Of a stretch of 47,973 nucleotides of DNA, positions 7,722 to 16,861 are shown piece after piece. A program made the position numbers and the translations under genes. Position 1 is the first letter of the stretch. The number at the start of each line of letters is the position of its first letter. The notes below the pieces were generated by a model, which worked only from the letters and a program-made list of their open reading frames with translations, made no database searches and was not told where the DNA came from. Source of the DNA: Pirellula sp. (GTDB taxonomy: Bacteria; Planctomycetota; Planctomycetia; Pirellulales; Pirellulaceae); NCBI GenBank assembly GCA_021300015.1, contig JAJTFB010000035.1:1-47973 (forward strand). The letters are read 5' to 3'.

Positions 7722-8948
7722 TCACTTATCTTTGCCTACCATCGTGCCTTCGAATTGGATCCTCGGGTCGGTCACTTTGACCAACTCACCGAGTTCATAG
7801 ACGTTCTGGTAGCCGTACCCATAGAGATTGATGTAAGTCGGGACATTGAGCGCCAGTTGGACCGGTTTTTCTTGCGATGCAACTTGGGATCCCAAGGATC
7901 GATTGCTACTTGGACGACTCGGCGCGGACTTCGATGCGAAATCGATCTGGTTGCCGTCGAAGTTGTTGTTGCAATAGATCAAGACCGTGGTCTCAGGAGT
8001 GGGGATCACACCCGCAAGGTTGGCTTGGGTAAAGTCGGTAAAACTCAAGTGCTTTGCACCTTGGATGTGGATCCGCTCATAGCGAAACGCAGATCGTGTA
8101 TCGAGAACCATCACGTTGGGCTGTTTGCTCATCTGAAGGAACTGATCCAAGCTCAAGATCCGGGCGCTGCGATGCGGTTCGACCTCGGCAACAAGCTCCT
8201 TGAAGTCTTCGTAGCTGACTCGGGCCCTGGGGTATTCACCCGCGGTTTGACTGGGTAACTCGAAGGGGTTTGGCAGACCGGCCGTCTGAGCTCCGAAGAG
8301 GACTTGGGCACCCGAGGTTGGACCACTGCCGCCCTGGCCGAATGGAACCGGGCCAAGCGGAGTGAGACTCACTGGAGGCGAAGCCGGTGGTATTGCAGGA
8401 AGTGCATAGCCCGATGGGAACGGTTGGCCGTCGGACTCCCAGCCGGTTCCTTCGGCCTTCTGAACCAAAGCTGCGACGCGATCGGTGACGATCTTGTCCT
8501 TGATAGCCTCGCGTTTTTCGATCCGTTTCTTTTTCTGAGCCAGCAGCGCTTCGAGTGTCTTGATTTCCTGCTGCTGCATGCTGTGGGTTTGATCAAACTG
8601 TTTTTGGACCAGTTGGGTGATCGTCTCGACGATCTGTTTCTTGCGATCCTCGTCTTGGGAGGCTTGGTATTCCGAAAGCAAACCACTCATGAGCATCGAG
8701 ACGGGTGGCTCGGACGCCGGATAGTAAGCCGGCATAGGATAAGCCGGATTATCGTAAGCCGGATTAGGGTAAGCCTGCGGCCGTGGGGGGCTCAGCGCCG
8801 GCAGTGGGCTAGCAGGCAGCGAGTTAGCAGGCAGCGAGCTAGCAGGCAAGCTGCCTTGGGCTAGCAACGCGGAACTCGTTGCCAAACCCGGGATCGAGAA
8901 ACCCAAAAATGCCAATGCGATCCGAATTCCAAAGCGAGGACATTTCAT
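7722..8948 (-). CDS. Exported rhodanese-like protein with Pro/Ala/Tyr-rich N-terminal linker
   Basis: A 408-residue protein with an N-terminal signal peptide (about 1-31). A low-complexity segment follows, built of LPASS-type and NPAY-type short repeats (about 32-75; the DNA shows 15-bp and similar tandem units near 8720-8850). Next come a coiled-coil stretch rich in Gln/Lys/Glu (about 95-160), a Pro/Gly linker, and a rhodanese-like domain (about 250-400). The putative active-site cysteine is Cys326 in IYCNNNFDGN. Roughly 30 Ser-rich residues are inserted after this loop, before the conserved NVPTYINLYGYGYQNVYELG end. Sulfurtransferase or phosphatase-like catalysis is possible but unproven. 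Start ATG at 8948. Confidence 0.75.
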   Translation of the reverse strand: MKCPRFGIRIALAFLGFSIPGLATSSALLAQGSLPASSLPANSLPASPLPALSPPRPQAYPNPAYDNPAYPMPAYYPASEPPVSMLMSGLLSEYQASQDEDRKKQIVETITQLVQKQFDQTHSMQQQEIKTLEALLAQKKKRIEKREAIKDKIVTDRVAALVQKAEGTGWESDGQPFPSGYALPAIPPASPPVSLTPLGPVPFGQGGSGPTSGAQVLFGAQTAGLPNPFELPSQTAGEYPRARVSYEDFKELVAEVEPHRSARILSLDQFLQMSKQPNVMVLDTRSAFRYERIHIQGAKHLSFTDFTQANLAGVIPTPETTVLIYCNNNFDGNQIDFASKSAPSRPSSNRSLGSQVASQEKPVQLALNVPTYINLYGYGYQNVYELGELVKVTDPRIQFEGTMVGKDK

Positions 8949-9038
8949 CTGCGTGCGACCTTAAGACGAGGACATTTTCGATCGATACGGAAATCGATGG
9001 TAGCAGATTGGATCGACCGATCCAAGTCTGCAACGTGG

Positions 9039-9070
9039 CCTTTTACGCTCGGGGCCTTTTACGCTCGGGA
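9039..9070 (+). repeat. 16-bp tandem duplication downstream of acyP
   Basis: CCTTTTACGCTCGGGG (9039-9054) is followed at once by the same unit with one change in the last base (9055-9070). It ends 3 nt before the stop codon of the acylphosphatase gene on the opposite strand. No function is apparent. Confidence 0.8.
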
Positions 9071-9073
9071 CCT

Positions 9074-9343
9074 CTAGCGTCTGATGACGAATTGCCGAAA
9101 TTCGCCGGTAGCTTCGCTTTGAAATCGATCGAGTTTCTGGATATGGCCCGGGGCGATCTCGATGAGTCGCTCCAAAAAAGCATCGAGCGTTTCCAAGGGA
9201 CCTTCGACCACGATCCGAACGCGGCCATCGTCAAGATTTTCGACAAGCCCACCGACAGGGTATTGTCTAGCAAGGTCGCCGACGGAGTAGCGCATGCCGA
9301 CTCCCTGAACACGCCCGCTGAGGAAACAGGTCAATCGTTGCAT
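9074..9343 (-). CDS. acyP: Acylphosphatase
   Basis: An 89-residue protein of normal acylphosphatase size. It has the phosphate-binding motif GRVQGVGMRY (residues 10-19), whose arginine is catalytic in the family. The second motif, VGGLVENLDDGRVRIVVEGP, carries the catalytic asparagine. The enzyme hydrolyses the carboxyl-phosphate bond of acyl phosphates in the cytosol. ATG at 9343. It lies downstream of the small basic protein gene on the same strand with an 86-nt gap, so it may be cotranscribed. Confidence 0.9.
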   Translation of the reverse strand: MQRLTCFLSGRVQGVGMRYSVGDLARQYPVGGLVENLDDGRVRIVVEGPLETLDAFLERLIEIAPGHIQKLDRFQSEATGEFRQFVIRR

Positions 9344-9429
9344 GAGTTACCGCCGGAAAACGAAACGAGCCGACAAACCATCGCTTGCCGGCTTCGTTGA
9401 AAATCTTGAAATCAAAGCGTAGCAGAAGG

Positions 9430-9654
9430 CTACTTCTTCTTTTTCTTCTTGTCGTCGGCTTCGTCTTCCTTCTTGACCTTCTTCTTTTTCTTCAAAGAGA
9501 TCTTGGGAACACGGACTTTGGCCATTCCCATGACGACCGAATTTTCGGACCACTTGTCGAGGTCTTGGAGACGCTTGATGCGCTCGGCTCGGGTCATCAC
9601 GTTGCGGCTTTTGATACCGCCGGCTCGAACTTTCAAGCTTTTATCTAAGGTCAT
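9430..9654 (-). CDS. Planctomycete/Verrucomicrobia/Chlamydia small basic protein
   Basis: A 74-residue, very basic protein. The conserved front (LDKSLKVRAGGIKSRNVMTR, then AERIKRL) matches the small basic protein family shared by Chlamydiae, Verrucomicrobia and Planctomycetes (I recall TIGR04137). The C-terminal third is almost only Lys with Asp/Glu interruptions (KKKKKVKKEDEADDKKKKKK). A role near ribosomes or nucleic acid is suggested by its charge and phylogenetic spread, not shown here. ATG at 9654. The Lys-rich tail may vary in length because it is encoded by AAG-type runs on the coding strand. Confidence 0.88.
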   Translation of the reverse strand: MTLDKSLKVRAGGIKSRNVMTRAERIKRLQDLDKWSENSVVMGMAKVRVPKISLKKKKKVKKEDEADDKKKKKK

Positions 9655-9869
9655 TTTGGTTCACAACGGTGGAAAAATTGCCGATCTGGCAGAAACCATA
9701 GGGCGAAAAGCTTATCTTTGGATCGGTTTCCTTTCAAGCCAACTTTGGGCTATATTTTCGGTTTTGGACGTTGCTTTATCGCTTTAAGTGGGCAAACCTG
9801 GTCGTTTTGCAGGCATATCCCAGGGGTTCCAAGCTCTTTTTCAGCCTTTAGATTCAGGATTTAAGCACC

Positions 9870-11213
9870 ATGAGCAGCCATTCTAAGCGGTCCGGAGCGA
9901 TCCGCACGGGCCTCGTCGCCTTGCTGCTCGTGCCGATTCTCCTGACGATTTGGATGGTAACTTACCTTTGGGTCGAGCGTTCCTCGCGCGAGTTGATCTA
10001 CAGGAAAAACGCTTCGGCCCAAGGAATCTCGCGACTTGAAGCTTGGGCACCCCTGATGTTCTATCCCTCCCGATGGACTTGGCTCAAAGCCGAAGCCTAT
10101 CGAAAACTAGGGGATCGGCCCAGGGTCGGCAGGCTCGTCGACGAGATGGCCGCCAAAGGTCTACCGATCGCAAAAGCCTCGAGCCCACTTTGGCTCTTGG
10201 AATCGGCCGCGGGCATGCCCAGCAAAGTCAAGGACAACCTCGGACCGCTGCTGCTGGTCTACAAATCCGACGGCGGAGAGGTCTTGGCCTCCTTGGTCCA
10301 AGGATTCCTCAACCAGGGGGACCGCTCGAGCGCCGACCAGGCCCTAAGGCTCTGGAATGAGCTCTACGAGCAGGATCCCAAAGCAGCATTCTGGCAAGGG
10401 GTCTTCAGCACCGCCAACTATGACCTAGACACCGCTTTGGAGTCGTTCCAAAGAGCGATCGAACTCGACCCGCAAGAACCTCGGGCACGCCAGGAGCTCG
10501 CCGAAGTCTACCTCGAAAAAGCGAATTTCGAAGAAGCCCGAGCGATGTTCGAATGGCTCATGAAAAACGACTACGAAACCCCCGAAGTGATCACCGGCTA
10601 TGCCCGTTCGCTCTTGAACCTGGGGCTCACCGACGAGGCCTCTTTGGAATTGAAAAAACTGCCCGATGTTTCCAAGCTGCCAAGTCCCGAGTTGGCTTTG
10701 GTGTGCGAAACGAACCTCGAAGCAGACCAAGCCGAGCTTGCCAGCCAACAGGCGACGATGCTTCTGAAACGTTGGCCCAATGCATTGCCTTATTTGCAAC
10801 TCAAAGCCCGAAGTTTGGCCAAACTGGGGGAAACCTCCGAAAGCGAAAAGTATTTCGCACAGGCAGCAGAGAGCCAAAACAAACGTCCGCAGATCGACCA
10901 GATGATCGAGCGGTTGGCAACCGACTCGGCCAACCAGGAACTCCGTCGCGATATGGGCCAGATGATGATGGATTACCTCGACCCGGCCGGCGGTGTGGGC
11001 TACATCCAAATCGCTTCGCGCTCCAATCCATTCGATATCCAATCCCAGGAACTCCTGGTTAGCTATTACGAGAAAGAAGGGGATTTGCAAGTCGCCCAGA
11101 ACCATCGCCGAATAATCCGACAGATCGAGCAACAGGTACTCAAACCGATGGAAATGTCCGAGCAACCGCCAGTCGCCTCACCCCAACCACCGGCGGCTCT
11201 ACCCCAACCCTAG
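9870..11213 (+). CDS. TPR-repeat protein with N-terminal membrane anchor
   Basis: A 447-residue protein. One transmembrane segment at about 12-32 (TGLVALLLVPILLTIWMVTY) is followed by a long helical region. TPR-type repeats are clear around residues 175-260 (AALE-type pattern: TALESFQRAIELDPQEPRARQ, then LAEVYLEKANFEEARAMFEW) and weaker ones run to about 420. The tail is Pro/Gln-rich. It probably acts as a membrane-tethered scaffold on the periplasmic side. The next gene starts 12 nt downstream, so it is probably cotranscribed with the UnbV/FG-GAP lipoprotein, a pairing that fits an envelope complex. Confidence 0.8.
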   Translation: MSSHSKRSGAIRTGLVALLLVPILLTIWMVTYLWVERSSRELIYRKNASAQGISRLEAWAPLMFYPSRWTWLKAEAYRKLGDRPRVGRLVDEMAAKGLPIAKASSPLWLLESAAGMPSKVKDNLGPLLLVYKSDGGEVLASLVQGFLNQGDRSSADQALRLWNELYEQDPKAAFWQGVFSTANYDLDTALESFQRAIELDPQEPRARQELAEVYLEKANFEEARAMFEWLMKNDYETPEVITGYARSLLNLGLTDEASLELKKLPDVSKLPSPELALVCETNLEADQAELASQQATMLLKRWPNALPYLQLKARSLAKLGETSESEKYFAQAAESQNKRPQIDQMIERLATDSANQELRRDMGQMMMDYLDPAGGVGYIQIASRSNPFDIQSQELLVSYYEKEGDLQVAQNHRRIIRQIEQQVLKPMEMSEQPPVASPQPPAALPQP

Positions 11214-11225
11214 GACGCTCGGACT

Positions 11226-13082
11226 ATGCACTCGCCAAAAGGCTCTTGGGTTTGGCTGCCGACAACTGCGGTCCTTTCGGCAATAGTGATACTTACAAGC
11301 TGCTCGGGACCCACGCCCGAGTCGAGCAACATGGGCGAACTGCCCGAGGCGACCGCATCGACTCAAAAACGGGGTTTACCCGCCGGTCCCAATTCGCCCG
11401 CTAGCTCCAATTCACGCGGCGGAACAGGCACAGGAGCCCAAGACCATCGGATGCAGTTCTCCAGCGTCGGAGCAGAAGCTGGCATCGATTTCCGCTACCA
11501 AAACGGGGAGGCACTTTGGCTCGTTGCCATGATCGAATCCAATGGCGGCGGGGTAGGCTGGATCGACTTGGACCGCGATGGCCGTTGGGATCTATTCATG
11601 CCAGGGGGCGGACAGCTTACATCGCAACGCGAGCCCATCATGGTCGCAAACGGATTTTTTAGGCAAACGACCCAGCAACGCTTTGAGTCCGTAGCCACGC
11701 AAACTGGAGTCCAAGACGGAGTCTGTTACTCTTTTGGAGTGGCTGTCGGGGATTACGATGCAGATGGTTTTTCGGACTTGTTCGTCACCGGCTATGGGGG
11801 CCAACAATTGCTCCGAAATCTCGGGGACGGAACCTTTGAAGACGCTACGGCCTTATCGGGTTTCTCGCACCGGGGTTGGAGCTCCTCGGCCGCTTGGTTC
11901 GATGCCGAAAACGATGGCGACCTCGATTTATATATCGCCCACTACGGGATTTGGAGTCCCGAGACGGACAAACGATGCACGAATGGCTCAGGAGAACTCG
12001 ACCGCTGCGCCCCGGCCGACTATGTCGGCGAGTCCGATGAACTGTGGATCAATCAAGGAGACGGTCGGTTCGAAGACCGTTCGGAAGACTTCAAAACTTT
12101 TTCCTATCGAGGAATCGGCGTGATCGCTTGCGATTTCGACCACGATGGCGATACCGATTTGTATGTCTCGAACGATGAGGACCCGAATGTCCTTTTCGAT
12201 AATCAACACGAAAAAAAACTCGATGGGCAAGTCACCTGGCAGTTCAAAGAGGTAGGGGCCACCTCAGGCACGGCCCTTGGCTCTCGGTCGATCGTCGATG
12301 GGAGCATGGGATTGGCGTTGGGCGATTTCGACGGCAATCTCAAACCGGATCTGCTGGTGACCAACTATCAAAACGAATATTGCGAACTTTATCTCAATCA
12401 AGGCAAGCAATACTTCACGCTCGGCACACGGTCCTCAGGGCTCATGGCATTGGGCCAAGCGGTCGTCGGATGGGGGACGGCCTTCGGGGACCTAGACCTC
12501 GATGGAGACGAGGACCTCTTGGTGATCGCAGGACACACCAGTCGCAAGCCCATCAAGAGCAGCAATCTTCAAAAGCCTTATTTGCTCGAGAACAAAGACC
12601 GCAAGCGCTTGGTCTCCTGTGGTGAATCGTCGGGTGAATTCTTCCGTCAGGTCCATGCAGGCCGGGGTATGGCGATTGCCGATTACGACAACGATGGGGA
12701 CATAGACTTTGCCGTCAGCATGATCGAACAGCAGATGGAGCTATTGAGAAACGACACGCCTAAGGGAAATTACCTAATAGTCGACTTGGTAGGACTCCGC
12801 TCCAACCGTGATGCGATTGGAGCATGGATCGAACTGGAGTTAAATGAAGGCTCGCTTGGGGGTGCCAACGGGCCAGAGCCAAGCGACTCGGGACGAAGGT
12901 TGTTAAGGCATCGTTTTGGGGGGGGATCCTATGCGTCCTCTCATGCGAGCAGTTTGCATCTGGGACTTGGGAATGCCGGGGGGATCAAACAACTCACAGT
13001 GCATTGGCCCGGAGGTAAAATCGAAACTCTCAGGGATCTACTCCCCAACCAACGCATCACCGTGATAGAATCGTCTCAGTGA
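11226..13082 (+). CDS. FG-GAP/VCBS repeat lipoprotein with ASPIC/UnbV domain (CRTAC1-like)
   Basis: A 618-residue protein with a lipoprotein signal (lipobox LTSC, Cys26). At least seven calcium-binding-like beta-propeller motifs are visible: DLDRDGRWD, DYDADGFSD, DAENDGDLD, DFDHDGDTD, DFDGNLKPD, DLDLDGDED and DYDNDGDID. The C-terminal 90 residues are an ASPIC/UnbV domain (RSNRDAIGAWIELEL, then LHLGLGNAGGIKQLTVHWPG). Such proteins are exported and are thought to bind ligands or partners through the propeller. It follows the TPR gene by 12 nt and precedes the AAA ATPase gene by 52 nt, all on the same strand. Confidence 0.88.
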   Translation: MHSPKGSWVWLPTTAVLSAIVILTSCSGPTPESSNMGELPEATASTQKRGLPAGPNSPASSNSRGGTGTGAQDHRMQFSSVGAEAGIDFRYQNGEALWLVAMIESNGGGVGWIDLDRDGRWDLFMPGGGQLTSQREPIMVANGFFRQTTQQRFESVATQTGVQDGVCYSFGVAVGDYDADGFSDLFVTGYGGQQLLRNLGDGTFEDATALSGFSHRGWSSSAAWFDAENDGDLDLYIAHYGIWSPETDKRCTNGSGELDRCAPADYVGESDELWINQGDGRFEDRSEDFKTFSYRGIGVIACDFDHDGDTDLYVSNDEDPNVLFDNQHEKKLDGQVTWQFKEVGATSGTALGSRSIVDGSMGLALGDFDGNLKPDLLVTNYQNEYCELYLNQGKQYFTLGTRSSGLMALGQAVVGWGTAFGDLDLDGDEDLLVIAGHTSRKPIKSSNLQKPYLLENKDRKRLVSCGESSGEFFRQVHAGRGMAIADYDNDGDIDFAVSMIEQQMELLRNDTPKGNYLIVDLVGLRSNRDAIGAWIELELNEGSLGGANGPEPSDSGRRLLRHRFGGGSYASSHASSLHLGLGNAGGIKQLTVHWPGGKIETLRDLLPNQRITVIESSQ

Positions 13083-13134
13083 GCACTCTTGCTCCGATTG
13101 CCGATTCACCCCCAGTTGTTTTTCGTCCAGATCC

Positions 13135-14934
13135 ATGACCGATAAAGTATCCAATCAATTGCCGACCCAAGATGTACCGGCCGCATCGTATCCTTTTTTT
13201 ACTCAACTTGCCCGGACGATCAATTCCGGCCAGTCCCGATCGACCATCCTCTCTGGGAGCATCTACGATCTTTACTACGACGGCCGAGAGTATGTGCCTC
13301 TGATCCCGTTTTTGCTCAACAAGACCAAGGTTCCGGGGCTCATCCAGGTCGTCTACGAGCTCAATGGACCGATCCGGATCGCCGAAGAAGATCGCTCCAA
13401 ACTTCGGGAAGCTTGGGCGGCTTGGAAAAACGGCGTGGGAATCGACACGGTAGCCACACGCGAGGTTCTTCAGGACGGGAGCAAGTTCGACCTGCGTCGC
13501 AAGGAGTTCGATCAGTACCTTCGCGATGCGATTGGAAACTCGACGCAGGCTTTGGAATTCCTCCGGCAATTGACCATCTGTTCGAGGGCCTGCCTCAAAG
13601 AAAATCTGCTGATCGTCATCGAAGGGACGGACATCCTGCTACCCGCGGGCGACGGGGATGTATCCAAGATGAACGACGCGCAATTGCGCCGCATCACGAT
13701 CGTGACCGATTGGTTTGGTGACCCCGCATTTTTCAACGGCAAGGACAACGTCTTGCTGTTGGCGGAATCTCGAAGTTTGATTCACCAACGCGTCTCGAGG
13801 CTTCCTCAAGTCCTCTCCGTCGAGGTGCCTTCGCCCGATCTTGCATCCCGAAGGCACTATGCGCAGTGGCATGCTGCAAGCAGTGGAAATCGGCACGTGA
13901 TCGATACGCTCGACTCGGTGGCCGAGGCGACCGCAGGTCTTTCGTTGCATGCGATGCGCCAGTTGCTTCTGGCTTCGGATTACTCCAAGCAACCGATTCA
14001 GCGGCAGGATACGACCTTGCAGGTCGAGCAGTTCATCCAATCGCAATTGGGCGACGATGTCGTGGAGTTTAAGAAACCGATCCAAACGCTCAAAGACGTG
14101 ATCGGATTTTCCAAGCTCAAAGATTTCCTCCGAGATTATCTGATACCACGCATGAAGCTCCCCGACGACCGAGCCTTGCCAGGGGCGGCGATCGCTGGTC
14201 CCATCGGCGGTGGCAAGACGTTTATCTTCGAGGCCGTGGCCGCAGAGCTCGATATGCCTGTGCTGGTCCTTAAGAACATTCGCAGCCAGTGGTTTGGCCA
14301 AACCGATGTGATCTTCGAACGGCTCCGCCGGGTGCTCGAGGCCCTCGAGAAAGTCGTCATCTTCGTCGACGAGGCCGATACGCAGTTTGGAAGTGTTGGC
14401 GAAGGGGCCCATGAGACCGAGCGCCGACTGACCGGAAAAATCCAGGGCATGATGAGCGACCCGAAACTCCGAGGGAAAGTCATCTGGCTGCTGATGACCG
14501 CCCGCATCCACTTGCTCTCCCCAGACATCCGACGTCCAGGACGTGTCGGGGACTTGATCATCCCGATCTTGGATCCCATCGGCGAAGATCGCCTCGAGTT
14601 CATCCGCTGGATGCTCGGTCCGACAAAGCTAGCTACCGAGGAATTGGTCCAATGGCTCGACCAAGAGGGGCTTGAGGAGGACTACTCCTCGGCAGCCTAC
14701 GCGGCCTTGCGCAGTCAGTTCAAGGCGATTCCACCCAAAAACGCCGAGGAGTTAAAGACAATCGTCCGCGATTTTTTGCAGCCAGCCATCAAGCAAACGC
14801 GGCGTTACCAGACCTTGCAAGCCCTCATCAACTGTACGCGTCGCTCGCTTTTGCCCGATCCAGACATTTCCGATTCGCAGCGCGCCCAGATGGAAGAGGA
14901 AATCCGCCTATTAGAATCGATGGGGATTCGATAA
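13135..14934 (+). CDS. AAA ATPase with degenerate N-terminal ATPase-like half
   Basis: A 599-residue cytosolic protein. The C-terminal half is a complete AAA module: Walker A GPIGGGKT (355-362), Walker B VVIFVDEAD (407-415), a sensor-1 region (VIWLLMTAR) and an arginine-finger-like RRPGR. The N-terminal half (about 15-250) also resembles an AAA fold (LLIVIEGTDILL, then NVLLLAESRSLIHQRVSRLP) but lacks a P-loop, a layout like that of Ycf46-type ATPases. No transmembrane segment is seen. It is followed after 60 nt by the SBP-OmpA gene and then the VWA gene, suggesting a shared process. The substrate is unknown. Confidence 0.8.
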   Translation: MTDKVSNQLPTQDVPAASYPFFTQLARTINSGQSRSTILSGSIYDLYYDGREYVPLIPFLLNKTKVPGLIQVVYELNGPIRIAEEDRSKLREAWAAWKNGVGIDTVATREVLQDGSKFDLRRKEFDQYLRDAIGNSTQALEFLRQLTICSRACLKENLLIVIEGTDILLPAGDGDVSKMNDAQLRRITIVTDWFGDPAFFNGKDNVLLLAESRSLIHQRVSRLPQVLSVEVPSPDLASRRHYAQWHAASSGNRHVIDTLDSVAEATAGLSLHAMRQLLLASDYSKQPIQRQDTTLQVEQFIQSQLGDDVVEFKKPIQTLKDVIGFSKLKDFLRDYLIPRMKLPDDRALPGAAIAGPIGGGKTFIFEAVAAELDMPVLVLKNIRSQWFGQTDVIFERLRRVLEALEKVVIFVDEADTQFGSVGEGAHETERRLTGKIQGMMSDPKLRGKVIWLLMTARIHLLSPDIRRPGRVGDLIIPILDPIGEDRLEFIRWMLGPTKLATEELVQWLDQEGLEEDYSSAAYAALRSQFKAIPPKNAEELKTIVRDFLQPAIKQTRRYQTLQALINCTRRSLLPDPDISDSQRAQMEEEIRLLESMGIR

Positions 14935-14994
14935 GCGAAAATGGCAATCAAGTAGCCAACACCGTTTTGCAATTCCATGTACCAGGAGCATGCT

Positions 14995-16854
14995 ATGCCA
15001 CACGCCTTACGATTCCAACCACTGGCTCTTGTTCTTTGCCTCGCCACGGCATTGGGGCTCGGGCAATCGGTTTTTGCCCAAGAGCTTTTTTCCAAATTGG
15101 TCGGGCCGGTCCAAGTCGGCTCCGTAGCCAACGGACCTAAGGCGAACAACAAAACCGTCGAAGTCCCCTACATCTTTTGGGGTGGTGACATCGCCACGTT
15201 CCTTGCTAATGGAGATCTCAAGACGGGCCAAGGCTCGACCTATCAGCAGATGGGCTTGGACATGCAGTTGGTCCCTGGGGACGATTTTGTTGGCCAAGTG
15301 CGAAACTACCTGTCGGGCAAATCCCCGATGCTCCGGGGCACGATGCACATGATCGGACTGGCGGGTGAAGTTCTCGGAGCAGACCCCAGAACCAAACCGG
15401 TCATCATCTTGCAACTCTCCTGGAGTGCAGGGGATCACATCGTTGCAAAGAAAGGGGTCAAGAATCTTAATGACCTCAAGGGCAAAAAAATCGCCTGCCA
15501 GCAAGGTGGTCCCCACGTCGGCCTCCTCTACGATTCCTTGGCGGCTGCCGGACTGAATCGCGAAGATGTCGAAATCGTCTGGACCAAGGACATCACTGGA
15601 CCAGACGGACCGGCAACCGCCTTCAAGAACGACCCAAGCCTCGACGCTTGCTGCGTGGTTACTCCGGACATGATCGGACTGACGAGCGGACTCGATGGTG
15701 TCGGCACCGGCGCCGAGGGAACCGTCGAAGGAGCCCACGTGGTCAACAGCACCGTTCAAATGAGCCGCTCGATCGCCGACGTTTACGCCGTTCGAAGCGA
15801 CTGGTACGAGGCCAACCGGGACTGGGTCGAAAAATTCGTCGCTGGAAACCTCAAAGCCACCGAGCAGATCGTCGCCATGCGCAAAGCGTACGGCGAAAGC
15901 GGCAAAATGACCAAGGAATACGAAAAGATCCTCACGACCTCACAGAGAATTTTTGGCAAAGAAGTTCTACCGACGCTCGAAGGCGATGTGCACGGTCTGC
16001 TGCTCGACTGCGGATTCGTCGGGTTGCCCGGACAGATCGCGTTCTTCAAACAAAAATCCAACGCCAGCGGATTCGAAGAAGTCATGACTCGATCCATCAA
16101 CTTGGCAACTCAGTGGAAGTATGCGAAAGCCCGAGCAGGATTTGAACCCAACGACTTCGACTACAAAAAACTCTCGCAACTCGGCCAGATCGAGTACGTC
16201 GAACCGAGCAGCGTCGAACGCTTCAACCCCAGCGCCGAATCGACCGAGATGTTCCTAGGCGAAAACCTCGATGCCAACACCATCGTCAGCTTCTCGATCA
16301 ACTTCGAACCCAACGAGCAATCCTTTTCCAGCGACCGCTACGGTGCTGAATTCCTCCGCGCTCTGAAACAGGCCAGCCAATTCGGTAACGCTGCGGTCGT
16401 CATTCGAGGGCACGCCGACCCCTCGAAGACCCTCATGGATCTGATCAAAGCCGGAACTTCCAAAGGAATCATCCAGCAGAATGGAACCCAAGGCAACTAC
16501 AGGTACTTCATGAACGGAAAACCCTTGGAGTTAAACCGCACCAAAGAAGTCGTCGATTTGATCAAAAACGGGGCCTTCGGCGGTGGCAATCCCGATCCGA
16601 CCGTCACCATGCAGGCCGCTCTGACTTTGTCCCAAGCTCGAGCCGAAGCGGTCAAGAAATCACTTGAGAAATTCGCCAAGGAATCCGGGATTACCGTCGA
16701 TCTGTCCCAGATTGTCCCCGTCGGCGCAGGCATCATGGAACCGGTGATTCCCAAGCCCCGGAATATCGACGAAGCCAAAGAGAACATGCGAGTCGAGTTT
16801 CGAATCGTGAAAGTCAATCCCGAAGCCTTAACGCCGACCGATTTCAACTTCTAA
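14995..16854 (+). CDS. Periplasmic solute-binding protein (NMT1/TauA-like) fused to an OmpA peptidoglycan-binding domain
   Basis: A 619-residue protein with a signal peptide ending near VFAQE. Residues about 50-350 match the nitrate/taurine/NMT1 type of ABC solute-binding protein (LNDLKGKKIACQQGGPHVGL, AVRSDWYEANRDWVEKFVAG). Residues about 425-610 form an OmpA-like domain: VSFSINFEPNEQSFSSD, IRGHADPS, LSQARAEAVKKSLEKFA and MRVEFRIVKV, with Met where NRRVE-type motifs have Arg. The domain has a long insert after the GHADPS motif. ATG at 14995 is chosen because AGGAG (14983-14987) sits 7 nt upstream; ATG at 14977 has no such site. No permease or transport ATPase is adjacent, so it may be a sensor or scavenger tethered to the cell wall rather than a transporter part. 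Confidence 0.85.
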   Translation: MPHALRFQPLALVLCLATALGLGQSVFAQELFSKLVGPVQVGSVANGPKANNKTVEVPYIFWGGDIATFLANGDLKTGQGSTYQQMGLDMQLVPGDDFVGQVRNYLSGKSPMLRGTMHMIGLAGEVLGADPRTKPVIILQLSWSAGDHIVAKKGVKNLNDLKGKKIACQQGGPHVGLLYDSLAAAGLNREDVEIVWTKDITGPDGPATAFKNDPSLDACCVVTPDMIGLTSGLDGVGTGAEGTVEGAHVVNSTVQMSRSIADVYAVRSDWYEANRDWVEKFVAGNLKATEQIVAMRKAYGESGKMTKEYEKILTTSQRIFGKEVLPTLEGDVHGLLLDCGFVGLPGQIAFFKQKSNASGFEEVMTRSINLATQWKYAKARAGFEPNDFDYKKLSQLGQIEYVEPSSVERFNPSAESTEMFLGENLDANTIVSFSINFEPNEQSFSSDRYGAEFLRALKQASQFGNAAVVIRGHADPSKTLMDLIKAGTSKGIIQQNGTQGNYRYFMNGKPLELNRTKEVVDLIKNGAFGGGNPDPTVTMQAALTLSQARAEAVKKSLEKFAKESGITVDLSQIVPVGAGIMEPVIPKPRNIDEAKENMRVEFRIVKVNPEALTPTDFNF

Positions 16855-16861
16855 TGGACTA

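Noticed and set aside
13639-14511. 290-codon open frame opposite the AAA ATPase gene
   Set aside because: Shadow of the AAA gene; the sense frame carries Walker A and B motifs and the opposite frame shows no family features.
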